Assembly: GCA_025924845.1 (NCBI GenBank)
Contig: JAICHN010000357.1
Span: 1-5,454 of the forward strand
Direction of reading: 5' to 3'
DNA length: 5,454 nt
Origin: Chloroflexota bacterium
Lineage (GTDB): Bacteria; Chloroflexota; UBA5177; JANWHV01
In this document: in pieces, positions 4,710-5,454 of the stretch
Layout: every line of letters starts with the position of its first letter
Position numbering within the stretch: the first letter of the stretch is position 1
Translations under genes and position numbers: made by a program
The notes under the pieces: generated by a model
Database searches by the model: none
Told to the model about the DNA's origin: nothing
Seen by the model: only the letters and a program-made list of their open reading frames with translations

Positions 4710-5454
4710 CGGGCGAGGTTACGGCCCTGGTCGCGGTCAGTCTTGCCTTCGCCTGGAGTATGGGCGCCCACTATACCGGGGCGGTGATGGGGATGCCCTA
4801 CACCGTCCGTGCCATCCGCCTCTGGCCCGCGCTAGGCGCCATCGCCCTCCTCACGGTCCTCGGCGCGACGGTCGCCAGCCGTGGAGTGCAGCAAACAGTC
4901 GGCTTGCACATCATTGACCCAGCGCGGGTCGACGCGCGCATGGCGACGATCATCGTGCTCGGGGCGTTCGTCCTGACCACGGTGTATACCTACTACAAAG
5001 TGCCTACATCGACCATCCAAATCCTCATCTTCTGCGTCGTCGGCACGGGCGTCGCCGCCGGGGCGCCGGTCCACTGGGCCACGATCGCCCGCCTCGCCGT
5101 GCTATGGGTGCTGGCCCCGCCCGCGGCATGCGCCCTGGGCTTCGTGGCCACCCGCGTGTTGGACGCCGCGCTGCCCACCGATGCCGCCGGCGCCGAAGGC
5201 GAGGATCAGCAATTCATGATTATTCCCCGATTGCTGATCATGATGGGCCTGGCGGCCTCATTCGTGCTGGGCGCCAACGATGTGTCCAACGCGGTGGGTA
5301 TCTGGACGGCGGTGCATGTGGGGTCGGAAGTGGTGGCCGGGCTGGTCGGAGGACTGGCGATGGGAATCGGCGCGCTCACCTGGGGCCGGCGCATCCTTGA
5401 CCGGGTCGCCTTCGATATCGTGACCATGGATCGAGTAATGGCGACCGCGGCGCA
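4706..5454 (+). CDS. PiT-family inorganic phosphate transporter (partial, 3' end outside window)
   Basis: 249 codons are visible and the frame is open to the window edge. The protein is very hydrophobic, with membrane segments at about 6-28, 38-58, 79-96, 103-120, 126-150, 172-200 and 206-226. The PiT signature is clear in the second repeat, 'ASFVLGANDVSNAVG' (184-198), and 'YKVPTSTIQ' (97-105) matches the P-x-ST motif after the first repeat. A polar loop (about 153-170) separates the halves. Family members move phosphate into the cell with a cation (H+ or Na+). In the first repeat, the expected GAND-type signature reads 'SMGAHYTGAVMG' (18-29), so the Asn-Asp pair is missing; substrate or coupling ion may differ. 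The ATG at 4706 is directly before the first membrane helix, lacks a Shine-Dalgarno and overlaps the small upstream ORF. No PhoU-like DUF47 partner is seen here, though one could lie outside the window. Confidence 0.85.
   Translation, partial: MTGEVTALVAVSLAFAWSMGAHYTGAVMGMPYTVRAIRLWPALGAIALLTVLGATVASRGVQQTVGLHIIDPARVDARMATIIVLGAFVLTTVYTYYKVPTSTIQILIFCVVGTGVAAGAPVHWATIARLAVLWVLAPPAACALGFVATRVLDAALPTDAAGAEGEDQQFMIIPRLLIMMGLAASFVLGANDVSNAVGIWTAVHVGSEVVAGLVGGLAMGIGALTWGRRILDRVAFDIVTMDRVMATAA

Noticed and set aside
4552..4917. Plus-strand 121-codon frame overlapping the permease start.
   Set aside because: It runs through the first permease helices in the wrong frame. The small ORF at 4590 and the permease at 4706 explain the region better.

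Overview
This 5.45 kb window is a GC-rich, densely packed bacterial chromosome segment. I recognise four gene families: a YbjQ/UPF0145 protein, an ECF-type sigma factor, a Uma2 (DUF820) protein and a PiT-family phosphate permease. A sigma-linked single-pass membrane protein and one unrecognised gene are also present. No rRNA, tRNA, insertion sequence, CRISPR array or phage gene is visible. The GC-rich codon use, the Uma2 gene and an ECF sigma factor coupled to a large membrane protein with a C-terminal 'PVYxLxG' signature would fit Chloroflexota, for example a Thermomicrobia-like lineage. That placement is inference from gene style and memory, not from a marker gene.

Layout on the + strand. 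Positions 1-102 look like the last 33 codons of an upstream gene. A 141-bp leader with several competing hairpins follows, then the YbjQ-family gene (244-567). A 271-bp gap with strong GC hairpins precedes the sigma factor (839-1489). The sigma gene overlaps by 11 nt a 463-residue single-pass membrane protein (1479-2870), the likely cognate anti-sigma or signal sensor. After 84 bp comes a 254-residue, mostly helical protein of unknown function (2955-3719), which may be the third gene of the same transcription unit.

A Uma2-family gene (3726-4412, minus strand) converges on that protein with only 6 nt between the stop codons. Its start faces a divergent intergenic region of about 177 bp. Beyond it, a 39-codon charged small ORF (4590-4709) overlaps by ATGA the start of a PiT-family permease (4706 to the window end, incomplete).

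The clearest working unit is the sigma factor with its membrane partner: the overlap implies coupled synthesis, and the topology (N-terminus in the cytoplasm, large C-terminal domain outside) fits an envelope-sensing switch. The permease is notable because the PiT signature is intact in its second repeat but replaced in its first. The best candidates for something undescribed are the cysteine-free anti-sigma-like protein with its unknown downstream partner, the small ORF coupled to the permease, and the leader upstream of the YbjQ-family gene. I see no clear evidence of a defence or mobile system.
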